NCBI RefSeq assembly: GCF_032884065.1
Contig: NC_088863.1
Coordinates: 58,904,628 to 58,968,627, forward strand
Source: Artemia franciscana
Lineage: Eukaryota > Arthropoda > Branchiopoda > Anostraca > Artemiidae
Reading direction: 5' to 3'
DNA length: 64,000 nt
Shown: positions 11,950 to 20,624 of the stretch, piece by piece
How positions within the stretch are numbered: the stretch's first letter is position 1
How the letters are laid out: each line of letters starts with the position of its first letter
Notes under the pieces: generated by a model
Told to the model about the DNA's origin: nothing
The model's database searches: none
Seen by the model: the letters and a program-made list of their open reading frames with translations, nothing else
Translations under genes and position numbers: made by a program

Positions 11950-12525
11950 AGAAATTGTATCAGATGTGCTTCTTAAACTTTCAAAGTTCTCCCATTGCTA
12001 AAAAAATTGGAGTTCATCCTTTGCTCCTTTCTAAGTCATGACGTTAGAAACTTGGCCTACGGCAAAAAGTCAACTTTTGAAATAAGACAGGTAGATTTTT
12101 TTTTGACGGCAGTGGATAGCTCTTAATGAGCTGATCAATGTACATGTCATCAATTTTTGGTAGAAAAATTCCTTCATGAGATATATCAGTTTGAAAGTCT
12201 AAAAGGGTTGACAACTTCAGTAGAAAGGTACACATTGGAATCAAAAATAGGCCGATACAGAAATTGTATCATATATGTCTGTTAAACTTTAAAAGTTTTC
12301 TCATTGCTAAGAAATTAGAGTTTATCCTTTCCTCCTTTCTAAGTGATGACGTTAGAAACTTGGCCTACGGCAAAAAAATCCACTTTTGAACTAACACAGA
12401 TAGATTTTATTTTCGACGACATTCGATAGCTCTTGATGAGCTGATCAAAGTATATGTCATCAATTTTTTGGTAGAAAAATTCCTTCATGAGATTTATCAG
12501 TTTGAAAGTTTAAAGGGGTTGACTC
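11950..12525. repeat. Tandem duplication, two ~260-bp units at ~308-bp spacing
   Basis: Unit 1 (about 11950-12210) and unit 2 (about 12258-12522) share GACGTTAGAAACTTGGCCTA, GATAGCTCTT(A/G)ATGAGCTG and GTAGAAAAATTCCTTCATGA in the same order and spacing. Substitutions are moderate. There is no open frame in either. Confidence 0.8.
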
Positions 12526-12569
12526 TTTGTCTTTGAAAAACGATCAAAAATCAAAACCAAAAAAAACAA

Positions 12570-12870
12570 GTTTTTCGTCTAAAGTTACGGAGCAATTTCA
12601 AAACTGAAAACTAAGAAGAATTATGCTTTATATGAGAAGGACTTCCCTTCTCAACTCCTTGCTCTTTACTCTTACAATTTGACTATATCCAAATTTCTAT
12701 AAGAACATTTTGTTGAAACACAAGCCCCATTGAATGGGAAAAATTAGCTTTTTGAAGCACTAAATACTTTGGCTGAACGAGTCTTGAGTTAAAGAGGAAA
12801 TATCACCCTCTCTCTGTATGGAATACTTTCTGTCTGTTTTAAGTTTTGAAGTTCCTCCTTACTTTCAGTT
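12570..12870. repeat. Foldback head of repeat R2, old copy
   Basis: The left arm contains TTACGGAGCAATTTCAAAAC and CTCCTTGCTCTTTACTC. The right arm ends GTTTTAAGTTTTGAAGTTCC then TCCTTACTTTCAG. The layout is as in the other foldback copies, but strongly diverged. Confidence 0.5.
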
Positions 12871-13365
12871 CAATTTTTTTAATTTAATTAAAAATAATCT
12901 TGTAACAAAAATAAGAGAATAATAATAAAAACATCATCTACTAGATACTAAGCTAGAATTCTAACCAATAACATGCTATATTACCTGGTACTTATATCGT
13001 AATTTAGACAAAAGAACAGTTTTACACAATTCGCTTGGCACAACATATTAATAGACAAATTGTATGGATGCTAGGTTAATTAGGTTTAAAATAGGCTGTT
13101 TTAATTCGGAAATAAATTACTTTCAAAGAAAAATCGCGGAAATTTCACCGATTCCCGTGAAAGATTTGGTTCATGGATATCAATTTTAATATTGTCATTA
13201 TTCCAAACTTGTTGATAAAAATGGGTTCTGATTATGAAGGATAAATTTAAAAAGACAGAGGAAATTGTGCTATTGACAATCTTTAATGTATAGGCATGCC
13301 CATAATTTATTGTTTTGGATTGACGGTGTGTTATTGTTATTAATAACTTAGCGTTTTATCTTAAG

Positions 13366-13511
13366 GTGTTAATCCGGTTGACTTTCGCGATTGGTTGGAA
13401 ATTGATAAGGAAGAAGTAAAAAGAGCTGATGGAAAAAAACCCAGAGAGAAGATAATAGATGTGGAGGAAATGCTTCAAATTTTGAAACGTCGAAGTGATG
13501 CATTTAAATAA
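13366..13511 (+). CDS. FDXR: NADPH:adrenodoxin oxidoreductase, terminal coding exon
   Basis: This is the C-terminal end of FDXR. After the acceptor (TTATCTTAAG, AG at 13364-13365) the phase-1 junction gives glycine, then VNPVDFRDWLEIDKEEVKRA, DGKKPREKIIDVEEMLQILK and RRSDAFK, followed by TAA. Human FDXR ends with a matching block (GVRPVSFSDWEKLDAEEV, then GKPREKLVDPQEMLRLL), so length, order and end agree. The last seven residues go slightly beyond the human end. No damage is seen, so this is probably the functional gene. It is the last gene feature before the LINE cluster. Confidence 0.9.
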
Positions 13512-14065
13512 TATAATTTTATTTAGGAAATAATACAGTTACATTTTTTAGGGTTTATGGTCCCTTCTGTATGTAACAAGTAGCGAAAACCAGTAAGTTC
13601 AAAGCCTGCTTAAATTTGGAGAGCATTTGGTATTGATTTGCTCGAACTGGCCTCTAAAAACACTTTTTTGATTTTAGTAAAATATTTTTCGTTATTTTTC
13701 AGCACTAATCATAGCTGTTAGTGAAATACTTTTGAATATAAAAAAACGTATGAACTTCGTCAAATTGGCTCCTAAGAAAACGTAAAGAAAATGTAATTGG
13801 AAAGAAAACGTATGAATATCAAGTGACTCCTAACTGATATTTTGTGCAATTTTAATAAAAAAGAAAATTCATCTATTTCAGTAGTAATTTTTCCTTTCTA
13901 GAAAGGAAAAAAACCTTACGACTATAGAAATATAATATATGAACTTGGCAAATTTGTTCCTAAAAAATGTGAGTCAATTATTTTGGAATCTATTCATAAC
14001 TTAGTGAAAGAGTTTTCATTGTTTTGACTAATAATCCCTACTTTTAGCAAAAACCCTTATGTAGT
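13512..14065 (+). other. FDXR 3' UTR and downstream DNA
   Basis: No reading frame is seen. An AATAAA at 13854-13859, 343 bases after the stop, is the first canonical polyadenylation signal downstream. Confidence 0.5.
13854..13859 (+). promoter_or_regulatory. Candidate FDXR polyadenylation signal
   Basis: AATAAA lies 343 bp after the FDXR stop, within an AT-rich stretch where the hexamer is expected often by chance. It is picked only because it is the first one. Confidence 0.35.
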
Positions 14066-16015
14066 AGTAGTAGTAGTAATAGTAGTAGACAGGTTTAATA
14101 GCAAAAACTTGACAGCTATTTCTGATTTGTGTTTCTTTACAACATATACAAAATCAAACTACACTCGTAAATATAAATCAAACTATAAATATTAACTCTT
14201 ATTATACATTTTGACGAAAACTGGGACGAAAGAATTACCATATTGGTTTGTTCTTCCGTTAACGGGAGCTAACTTATCTTAATTTCTCGTTCTTGATGGT
14301 AGAGGTTGATCAGGTAGAATGTCACGGTGCTGAGATTTAGAGAGCAAAAACTTTCCAAAACTCATTATCAGAGTTTCGTACCGGTTTTGGAGTGACGGCA
14401 GTCCTAGCACTTCCAGAGCCTTTTCGTAGGGGATGTCACGGCGGCCCAAGATGATCGATACCGCTCGCTTCTGAACCGATTCATGCTCCTGACAAAGATA
14501 CACTGTTCTAAGTGCTGAGGGCACCCAAACAGGGCACGCATATTCCAGAATGGGGCGGACGTACGCTATGTATGCATACTTAATGCTCTCTGTGTTCGCA
14601 CTGAAACTACGCATACCGTTTAAAGTCTGTAGACTAGCGCTTGCACTTTTAACCATGTTTTCAATATGGGCGGCAAAGCTGAAGTCATTGGAGATAGTAA
14701 CTCCAAGGATCTTGATATTGTTTGTTAGAAGGAATGGAACATTTGGCTCCATAACATCACTTTTTAGCGGGTTAAAGCGCACTATCTTCGACTTGTTCAC
14801 ATTAATCTCAAGATTTAGCTCCGCACACTCTTTTGTGAAAACACTGAAAAAATTTGAACGGAATTGTGGCGTCACAACTCCATTTTGTACTAAATATTTC
14901 AGGATAAATGTTAGGTCGTTCACGAACTTGTAGCGGTCGTCATAGTCAGCTGTGAGGAAGTTAATTACAGACAAGAATACAATAGCTGCAAGCTTAGTGC
15001 CTTGAGGGGCTCCACATGTGGATGAGGACCATTCAGAATTACTATCATCTTCGTAGAGAGCAAACACACGATGCATGCTCTGACTGAGAAAGTCCAACAC
15101 GAGCGTAAGAGTCTTTTTCTTAGCCCCCATTAGCTTGAGATTAAGGGCAGCTACAATGTGATTGATTATATCAAATGCCTTTCGGAAATTTATGGCACCA
15201 AGGTCTACATAACTGTGACCTTTTTCGACCCACTTGAGGAGACCATCATACATCCGCACTAGGTACACTGAGGTATTACAGTCTTTCAGTCCACCGTATT
15301 GTCTCTGGTCGATAAATCCCTTGATTTGATCAATAAGACCCTCATGATAAAGGTCTCGGTCACTTTTGCCAGGCATGGTGTTTGCAAAATAGGTCTAAGT
15401 TCGTCACAGCTCTTAGAGTTGGTAACTTTCAGAATCATTCTACCGTAAGCTTTCTTCCAAACAGCTGGAAAGATCTCTATTCGAAAGCAAAGGTGTATCA
15501 GCACTGAGAGTGGTTTCGCAATGAAAGGGGCGTATTCTCGAATCAGTTTGGGTGGAAGTTCGTCTTAATAAACTGAACAGTTTACTTTCACCTTCATCAG
15601 GGTCTTATAGGTTGTCATCTCATCGAAAACAACTTCACCTTCATCTACACAGGAGTCAAGTATTTCAGACTTCTGGGCTTGTGTGGGAGAAGGAAATGAG
15701 GTCCAGATGCGGGTGAAATTGATTAACCTCATCAGCAGTTGTGTAAGTTCCGTCAGGGTGGCTTATTTTTATCCTGTTATGAATGGACTTGCCAGTGATT
15801 TGCTTGACCGCTCTGTGCCATTTCCTGGGATTAGTGTGCTTAAGACTGTTCGAAAATTTCTCACGCCCGTAATCTTTCTTCGCACTTCTTGCGAGAGAGG
15901 TAATGTGATTTCGCAATTTTTTCGCATTTTGCAAATCTCCTTCTTGGAAAAGCTTGCACTTTTTTCGGATTAGCTTCTTGATTTGGGGGTTTATCCAGGG
16001 TTTATCATTTTCACA
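14066..16015 (-). mobile_element. Non-LTR retrotransposon (CR1/L2/jockey-like), 5'-truncated
   Basis: On the - strand the ORF2 remains run from about 16010 (KPWINPQIKKLIRKKCKLFQ) through the linker (KDYGREKFSNSL, NPRKWHRAVKQITGK) and the reverse transcriptase to a C-terminal stop at 14279. A ~190-bp 3' UTR follows and ends in a (TAC)n tail at 14066-14090. A microsatellite tail with no poly(A) is typical of CR1/L2-type LINEs. The endonuclease is missing and the left part is broken by frame changes and a stop near 15345 and 15565. The subclade is uncertain without a tree. Confidence 0.8.
14279..15376 (-). CDS. LINE reverse transcriptase fragment, 365 codons, inactive
   Basis: This is the open C-terminal two thirds of a non-LTR reverse transcriptase, which would copy element RNA into DNA at the target site. 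It starts at the first ATG after a frame change, so the true protein began upstream. Motifs visible: GFIDQRQYGGLKDC (palm entry), GAINFRKAFDIINH at about residue 81 (motif A), CGAPQGTKLAAIVF at about 121 (motif B) and YKFVNDLTF at about 147 (motif C). Motif A normally has IDF and motif C VDD. Here both aspartates read as asparagine (AAC or AAT), so the enzyme should be dead. The thumb/C-terminal part has the usual YAYVRPILEYACPVWVPSAL and RRDIPYEKALEVLGLPSL. Confidence 0.82.
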   Translation of the reverse strand: MPGKSDRDLYHEGLIDQIKGFIDQRQYGGLKDCNTSVYLVRMYDGLLKWVEKGHSYVDLGAINFRKAFDIINHIVAALNLKLMGAKKKTLTLVLDFLSQSMHRVFALYEDDSNSEWSSSTCGAPQGTKLAAIVFLSVINFLTADYDDRYKFVNDLTFILKYLVQNGVVTPQFRSNFFSVFTKECAELNLEINVNKSKIVRFNPLKSDVMEPNVPFLLTNNIKILGVTISNDFSFAAHIENMVKSASASLQTLNGMRSFSANTESIKYAYIAYVRPILEYACPVWVPSALRTVYLCQEHESVQKRAVSIILGRRDIPYEKALEVLGLPSLQNRYETLIMSFGKFLLSKSQHRDILPDQPLPSRTRN

Positions 16016-16134
16016 TAGAACGAAACATAAAACACACGAAAAACACATAAAAATTAAAATGGAAAACCAGAAATATTGGGGAGGGGCAAGCAAATAAGTG
16101 CAACGACCTAGGCAGTATCTCACCAAAAAAAAAG

Positions 16135-18200
16135 AAAAACTAGTTGGATTTTTTATTCATTTTTTCTGTGATGAAGGGGACAAAGGTTTTTTCATATCTG
16201 AAAGTAACGCAGCGAATGGGGAACAAAACTGGGATGGGCTCAGAAACAGCTTGAGGCTTTAGCAATCTGGATGGGGAGTGACGTTTGGGGAAAATACTTG
16301 CCGTCTGCGGGTTCGTTATTATATTTTCTGAAAAACAGAGCCACAACGACAACCTCCTTCGCTCAAGGGTTTCCAAACTAGCTTTTTTTAGGAGCAGAGA
16401 GTATGGCACCTTGCCTTCTTTGAAAATTATTCGCAAGGCTTTTTTTGGATTGACTCAATTTTGTCTGATTCTTCACGAGAGATGCCAGGGTGCCAAACTG
16501 GACAAGCATATTCAAGATGCGGGCAGACAAAAGATGTGTACAACCTCAAGGAGTGAGAAGGGGGGACGCTATACTTATTTAGGAGCTTAAGGAGGGTGAT
16601 AGGTGCATTAGCTTTATCGATGATGTCTTTAACGTGGATATCCCACTTAAAATTAGAAGAAATCTTGATGTCCAGTAATTTAAAAGAGGACATGTAAATT
16701 TCAGGAGCGATAGGATTAAGAAAATGGAGCAAGGATTTGAGGAAACAAATCGGTATTATCATAGACTTAGAGGGGTTTACTGTCATGTCTAAGTCCAAAG
16801 CCTCACTTCCAATTTCATTGAGGATACTCATAGGGTCGCTTATTAAATTTCTGAAGCAATTTTCAACAATCGTTAGGTCATCAACAAATTTCCAACAGTC
16901 AGGAACTTCCTTCGCGAGGCTGTTGATCATGACTGAAAAAAGGAGGGGGCCTAGGAGAGTACCTTGGGGTATGCCATTGCAGATAGGGAGAGGATTTGAG
17001 TAATGGTTCTGGTATTTAACCACCTGCGATCTATTTGTTAAAAAGGAGGCAACCAATTTTACCAGTAAGGGATCGATATTGAACTTGCTTACTAGTTTCT
17101 CAATTAAAATTTTGTGGTTAACAAGGTCAAACGGTTTCTGAAGGTCAATGGAGGTTAAGTTTAACCAGAAATTACGCTTTTCAAGAATTTTCCCGATGTG
17201 TTCAATAAGAAAAACGAGGTAGTGGGAAGTAGAAGTTGATTTTAGGTTTCCGAATTGCTTCAGTTCAGTAAGAGGTAGGATTTTTTCCTTTAGCAAATCT
17301 GCAAGGAATCCTTTATACAATTTTGAAAAAATAGGAGTAAAAGTAATAGGGCGAACGCCTTTACAGCCAGGCTTTTCGTTTTTCTTTTTCAAAGGGGTAA
17401 TGAAACCCTGTTTCCAAATTGTTGGAATTTGCCCAGACTTAGTAATTTCGTTAAACAGAACAGACAAGGGCTTAGAAAGGAAGTCAGCGAAGGCTCTAAT
17501 AAGAGGAAAGTGGATATCCAAAGGACAAACACTTGTCTTCCTTAGTTTGTCAATTCTTCTTTCTATCTCAGACGGGGAAACAGTTGGAAAAAAGGGTGAT
17601 GGGGCTCCTGTTGATAACTGGATGGTCAATGCTAAAAGGCTCTGGACAATGGAAGCGAGAAATTTATTTAGATTATTTTCGGTAACATCAGGGGGCTCTG
17701 GTAAGTTGGAATTAAGCTGGTCAAGACTCCTGCCGCATAGCTTGTTAACCTCGGAATACCAGTTTTTTGGCTTATTATTGAACAATTCTTCGATCTTATT
17801 TTTGTAGTACGATCGCACCAATTTACAAATTTCTCTTTTAACTGATTTTCTTAGTAAATTGGCTTCATCGAGTTTATCATTTTTTAAAAACTTCAATTTG
17901 AATCTAATTGATGTTTTATTGTTTGATTAATAAAGGGATTATCACTTGAGCACCTTTTAAAACTTTATTCTGGGAAACAAATTTGATATTTATCAATTAG
18001 CTTTTTATGAAACGTGGCCGTTTTCTCATCAAGGTTTTGTAAACTACAAATGTCAGACCAATCTTCAGTACTCAGCCACATACCGAAAGAAAGAAGACCA
18101 GAATTTTTAAGAGTGTGGTAAGTGCTATAACCTAATGAGAAATTATGCTTAAAATATGAGGAGGGGGATAAAAGAATGGAAAGATGATAGCTCATCTTTC
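16135..18200 (-). mobile_element. Second non-LTR retrotransposon, same superfamily, 5'-truncated
   Basis: On the - strand the ORF2 remains begin at about 18190 (DWSDICSLQNL, DEKTATFHKKLIDKYQICFP) and end at about 16140 (FVPFITEKMNKKSN). Two stops occur near 17900-17965. One frame change lies in a poly-T run near 16440, where IQKKALRIIF continues in another frame. The 5' side is cut where the Helitron nest begins near 18200. The 3' side abuts the first LINE. The two elements are only distantly alike, so they are different families rather than a duplication. Confidence 0.8.
16427..17896 (-). CDS. LINE reverse transcriptase, core motifs intact
   Basis: An open frame of 489 codons covers the region between endonuclease and RT, and the RT itself. 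Motifs: CKGVRPITFTPIFSKLYKGF at about residue 172, QFGNLKSTSTSHYLVFLIEH at about 210, motif A LTSIDLQKPFDLVNH at about 246, motif B NGIPQGTLLGPLLF at about 303 and motif C KFVDDLTIV at about 330, with both aspartates present. The thumb reads YTSFVCPHLEYACPVWHPGI at about 457. No methionine marks a real start; the reading enters from a disabled upstream part. The frame ends early by a shift in a homopolymer run; the rest of the C-terminus is at 16140-16436. Core residues are kept, but the element is broken and truncated. Confidence 0.82.
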   Translation of the reverse strand: MKFLKNDKLDEANLLRKSVKREICKLVRSYYKNKIEELFNNKPKNWYSEVNKLCGRSLDQLNSNLPEPPDVTENNLNKFLASIVQSLLALTIQLSTGAPSPFFPTVSPSEIERRIDKLRKTSVCPLDIHFPLIRAFADFLSKPLSVLFNEITKSGQIPTIWKQGFITPLKKKNEKPGCKGVRPITFTPIFSKLYKGFLADLLKEKILPLTELKQFGNLKSTSTSHYLVFLIEHIGKILEKRNFWLNLTSIDLQKPFDLVNHKILIEKLVSKFNIDPLLVKLVASFLTNRSQVVKYQNHYSNPLPICNGIPQGTLLGPLLFSVMINSLAKEVPDCWKFVDDLTIVENCFRNLISDPMSILNEIGSEALDLDMTVNPSKSMIIPICFLKSLLHFLNPIAPEIYMSSFKLLDIKISSNFKWDIHVKDIIDKANAPITLLKLLNKYSVPPSHSLRLYTSFVCPHLEYACPVWHPGISREESDKIESIQKKPCE

Positions 18201-18204
18201 ACAA

Positions 18205-18251
18205 ACAATGGGACAGCCAAGAATATTGTATATTCGCAAGTTCTACCTGGT

Positions 18252-18337
<86 letters not shown>

Positions 18338-18442
18338 TATCTATATTCACAGGTGGGACACAGAGACACAACTACAATGGCGTGTAACTAATATGGCGCG
18401 TAACGACTTACGCGCGCGGGGGGGCTTGGGGGGGTGGCGCGA
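18205..18442 (+). mobile_element. Helitron 3' fragment, terminal hairpin lost
   Basis: The + strand shows the end of the helicase remnant (TGGGACAGCCAAGAATATTG, TATTCGCAAG), a TA tract at 18255-18334, then the conserved 3' block GGCGCGTAACGACTTACGCG. It stops at GGTGGCGCGAA, before the second half of the terminal hairpin and CTAG. It is truncated on both sides, by the LINE on the left and by TA DNA on the right. Confidence 0.75.
18255..18334. repeat. (TA)n microsatellite inside a Helitron fragment
   Basis: 80 bp of TA at the internal AT-rich site that all Helitrons here have, between the helicase remnant and the GC-rich 3' end. Confidence 0.95.
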
Positions 18443-18457
18443 ATATATATATATATA

Positions 18458-20624
18458 CTAGCTGTTGGGGTGGCGCTTCGCGCCACCCCAACACCTAGTT
18501 GGTGGGGGCGCTTCGCGCCCCCCCCCAAGCCCCCCCGCGCGCGTAAGTCGTTACGCGCCATAATAGTTACGCGCCATTGTAGTTGTGTCCCTATGTCCCA
18601 CCTGTGAATATAGATAGATATATATATATATATGGTTTTAACTACGTAAAACTTGCGAATATACAACATTCTTTGCTGTCCCATTGTCTTTGCATATAAA
18701 TAGATTGTCAGGTTTACCGACTCTTGAACATGCAACATATAATGGTCCATGGGAAAACAATCTGTATTCAGATCTATACCTCATGATTCTAATGATTGCC
18801 CTTGAGCTTTGTTGATGGTGATTGCTAATCGACCATTCCCTGTCCCGGTGTCCCGGTCGTCATTTACATCCCCCTGTTTCCTCCGGTGTCCCCGTTGTAG
18901 TTGTGTCCCTGTGTCCCGGTCGTCATTTATATTCCCTGTGTCCCGGTCGTCATTTGTATCCCGGTGTCCCGGTCTGTATATACATTCGTTTTTTAGTTTT
19001 GTTTTTCTCCTTTATTTTTTCCCCTTTTTTTTCTTTTTTAGCTTATTTAGATTTTTAGATTTTTTAGTTTTTTTATTAGTTTTTAGTTTTTTTTTTCTTT
19101 TTAGTTTTTTTGTCCCGGTCGTCATTTATATCCCCCTGTTTCCCCCGGTGTCCCCGTTGTAGTTGTGTCCCTGTGTCCCGGTCGTCATTTATATTCCCTG
19201 TGTCCCGGTCGTCATTTGTATCCCGGTGTACCGGTCTGTATATACATTCGTTTTTTAGTTTTGTTTTTCTCCTTTATTTTTTTCCTTTTTTTTCTTTTTT
19301 AGTTTATTTAGATTTTTAGATTTTTTAGTTTTTTTTATTAGTTTTTAGTTTTTTTTTCTTTTTAGTTTTTTTGTAGTTTTTACCTTCTTTTTAGTTTTGT
19401 TAATTTTTTTTTTACTTATGTCCTGATCGTCATTTATACTCCCTATGTCCCGGTGCTTTGTTGATTGCTAATCGAACATTCCTTTTGTCCTGGTCGCTTT
19501 CTCTTTGAGTGTCGTCATTTATTTTTTTCTTTTTTAGTTCTTTTAGTTTTTACCTTTTTTAGTTTTTTTTAGTTTTTTAGATGAAAATTTTTTTTAGTTT
19601 TTTCCTTTTTTTCTTTTTAGTTTTTATTGGTTTTTACCTTTATGTTAGCTTATTTTTCAGTTTTTTCCTTTTTTTTTATTTTTTTTTTATTTTTTATTTT
19701 TTTTAGTTTTTTACCTTTTTTTAGTTTTTTTAGTTTTTTTAGTTTTTTTAGTTTTTTAGCTTTTTTACTTTTTTTATTAGTTTTTAGTTTTTTTGTAGTT
19801 TTTGCCTTTTTTTAGTTTTTTCAGTTTTTTTTTTAGTTTTTTATTGGTTTTTACCTTTATTTTAGCTTATTTTTCAGTTTTTTACCTTTTTTTAGTTTTT
19901 TTAGTTTTTTAGCTTTTTTATTTTTTTTATTAGTTTTTTGTTTTTTTTGTAGTTTTTGCCTTTTTTTTTAGTTTTTTTAGTTTTTTAGCTTTTTTATTAG
20001 TTTTAGTTTTTTTTGTAGTTTTTGCCTTTTTTTAGTTTGACAACTTATTTTTATATATATAGATAGTTTTTTTTTTTACTTATGTCCTGGTCGTCATTTA
20101 TACTCCCTGTGTCCCGGTGCTTTGTTGATTGCTAATCGAACATTCCTTTTGTCCTGGTCGCTTTCTCTTTGAGTGTCGTCATTTATTAGTTTTTTCCTTT
20201 TTTTCTTTTTAGTTTTTTATTGGTTTTTACCTTTATTTTAGCTTATTTTTCAGTTTTTTCCTTTTTTTTAGTTTTTTTTATTTTTTATTTTTTTTAGTTT
20301 TTTACCTTTTTTTAGTTTTTTTAGTTTTTTTAGTTTTTTAGCTTTTTTACTTTTTTTATTAGTTTTTAGTTTTTTTTTTGTAGTTTTTGCCTTTTTTTAG
20401 TTTTTTCAGTTTTTTTTTAGTTTTTTATTGGTTTTTACCTTTATAGTTTTTTTAGTTTTTTAGCTTTTTTATTTTTTTTATTAGTTTTTAGTTTTTTTTG
20501 TAGTTTTTGCCTTTTTTTAGTTTTTTCAGTTTTGACGTCACCTGATCCAGTTTTTTCAGGTGACGTCACCTGACACATCCATCCACACATCCACAGACAG
20601 ACAACTTATTTTTATATATATAGA
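18458..20624 (-). mobile_element. Non-autonomous Helitron A, complete, 2.17 kb
   Basis: Both ends are present. The 5' TC terminus is at 20624 (TCTATATATATAAAAATAAG read leftwards) and the 3' CTAG at 18458 follows a perfect hairpin with arms GGGGTGGCGC and GCGCCACCCC. The base after CTAG on the element strand is T. From 5' to 3' it holds palindromes with GTGACGTCAC, a long A-rich sense tract (CTAAAAA units), GGGACACAGGGAATATAAAT minisatellite units, the helicase C-terminal remnant (18638-18832) and the GC-rich end. No transposase domain remains. It is joined with no intervening base to Helitron B. Confidence 0.88.
18638..18832 (-). pseudogene. Helitron helicase C-terminal remnant (A)
   Basis: This is the last ~65 codons of the Pif1-like helicase. 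RLAITINKAQGQSLES (motif V) is followed by an in-frame TGA, then in a shifted frame [20 protein letters not shown] (motif VI), ending VVYSQVLR. The same TGA and shift recur in the other remnants, so they come from one broken ancestor. Confidence 0.8.

Larger units (their letters stand above)
2882..13365 (+). other. FDXR: Last FDXR intron, about 10.5 kb
   Basis: This is inferred from the exons on each side, which join in phase (donor GT at 2882, acceptor AG at 13364-13365). The intron carries a duplicated ~190-bp repeat, a LINE 3' fragment, a TA microsatellite, tandem repeats, an HDAC retropseudogene, an old R2 repeat and a decayed unidentified coding stretch. Parts 2946-3400, 4091-4605, 5339-5930, 6716-7164 and 10863-11949 show nothing recognisable. 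Confidence 0.75.
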
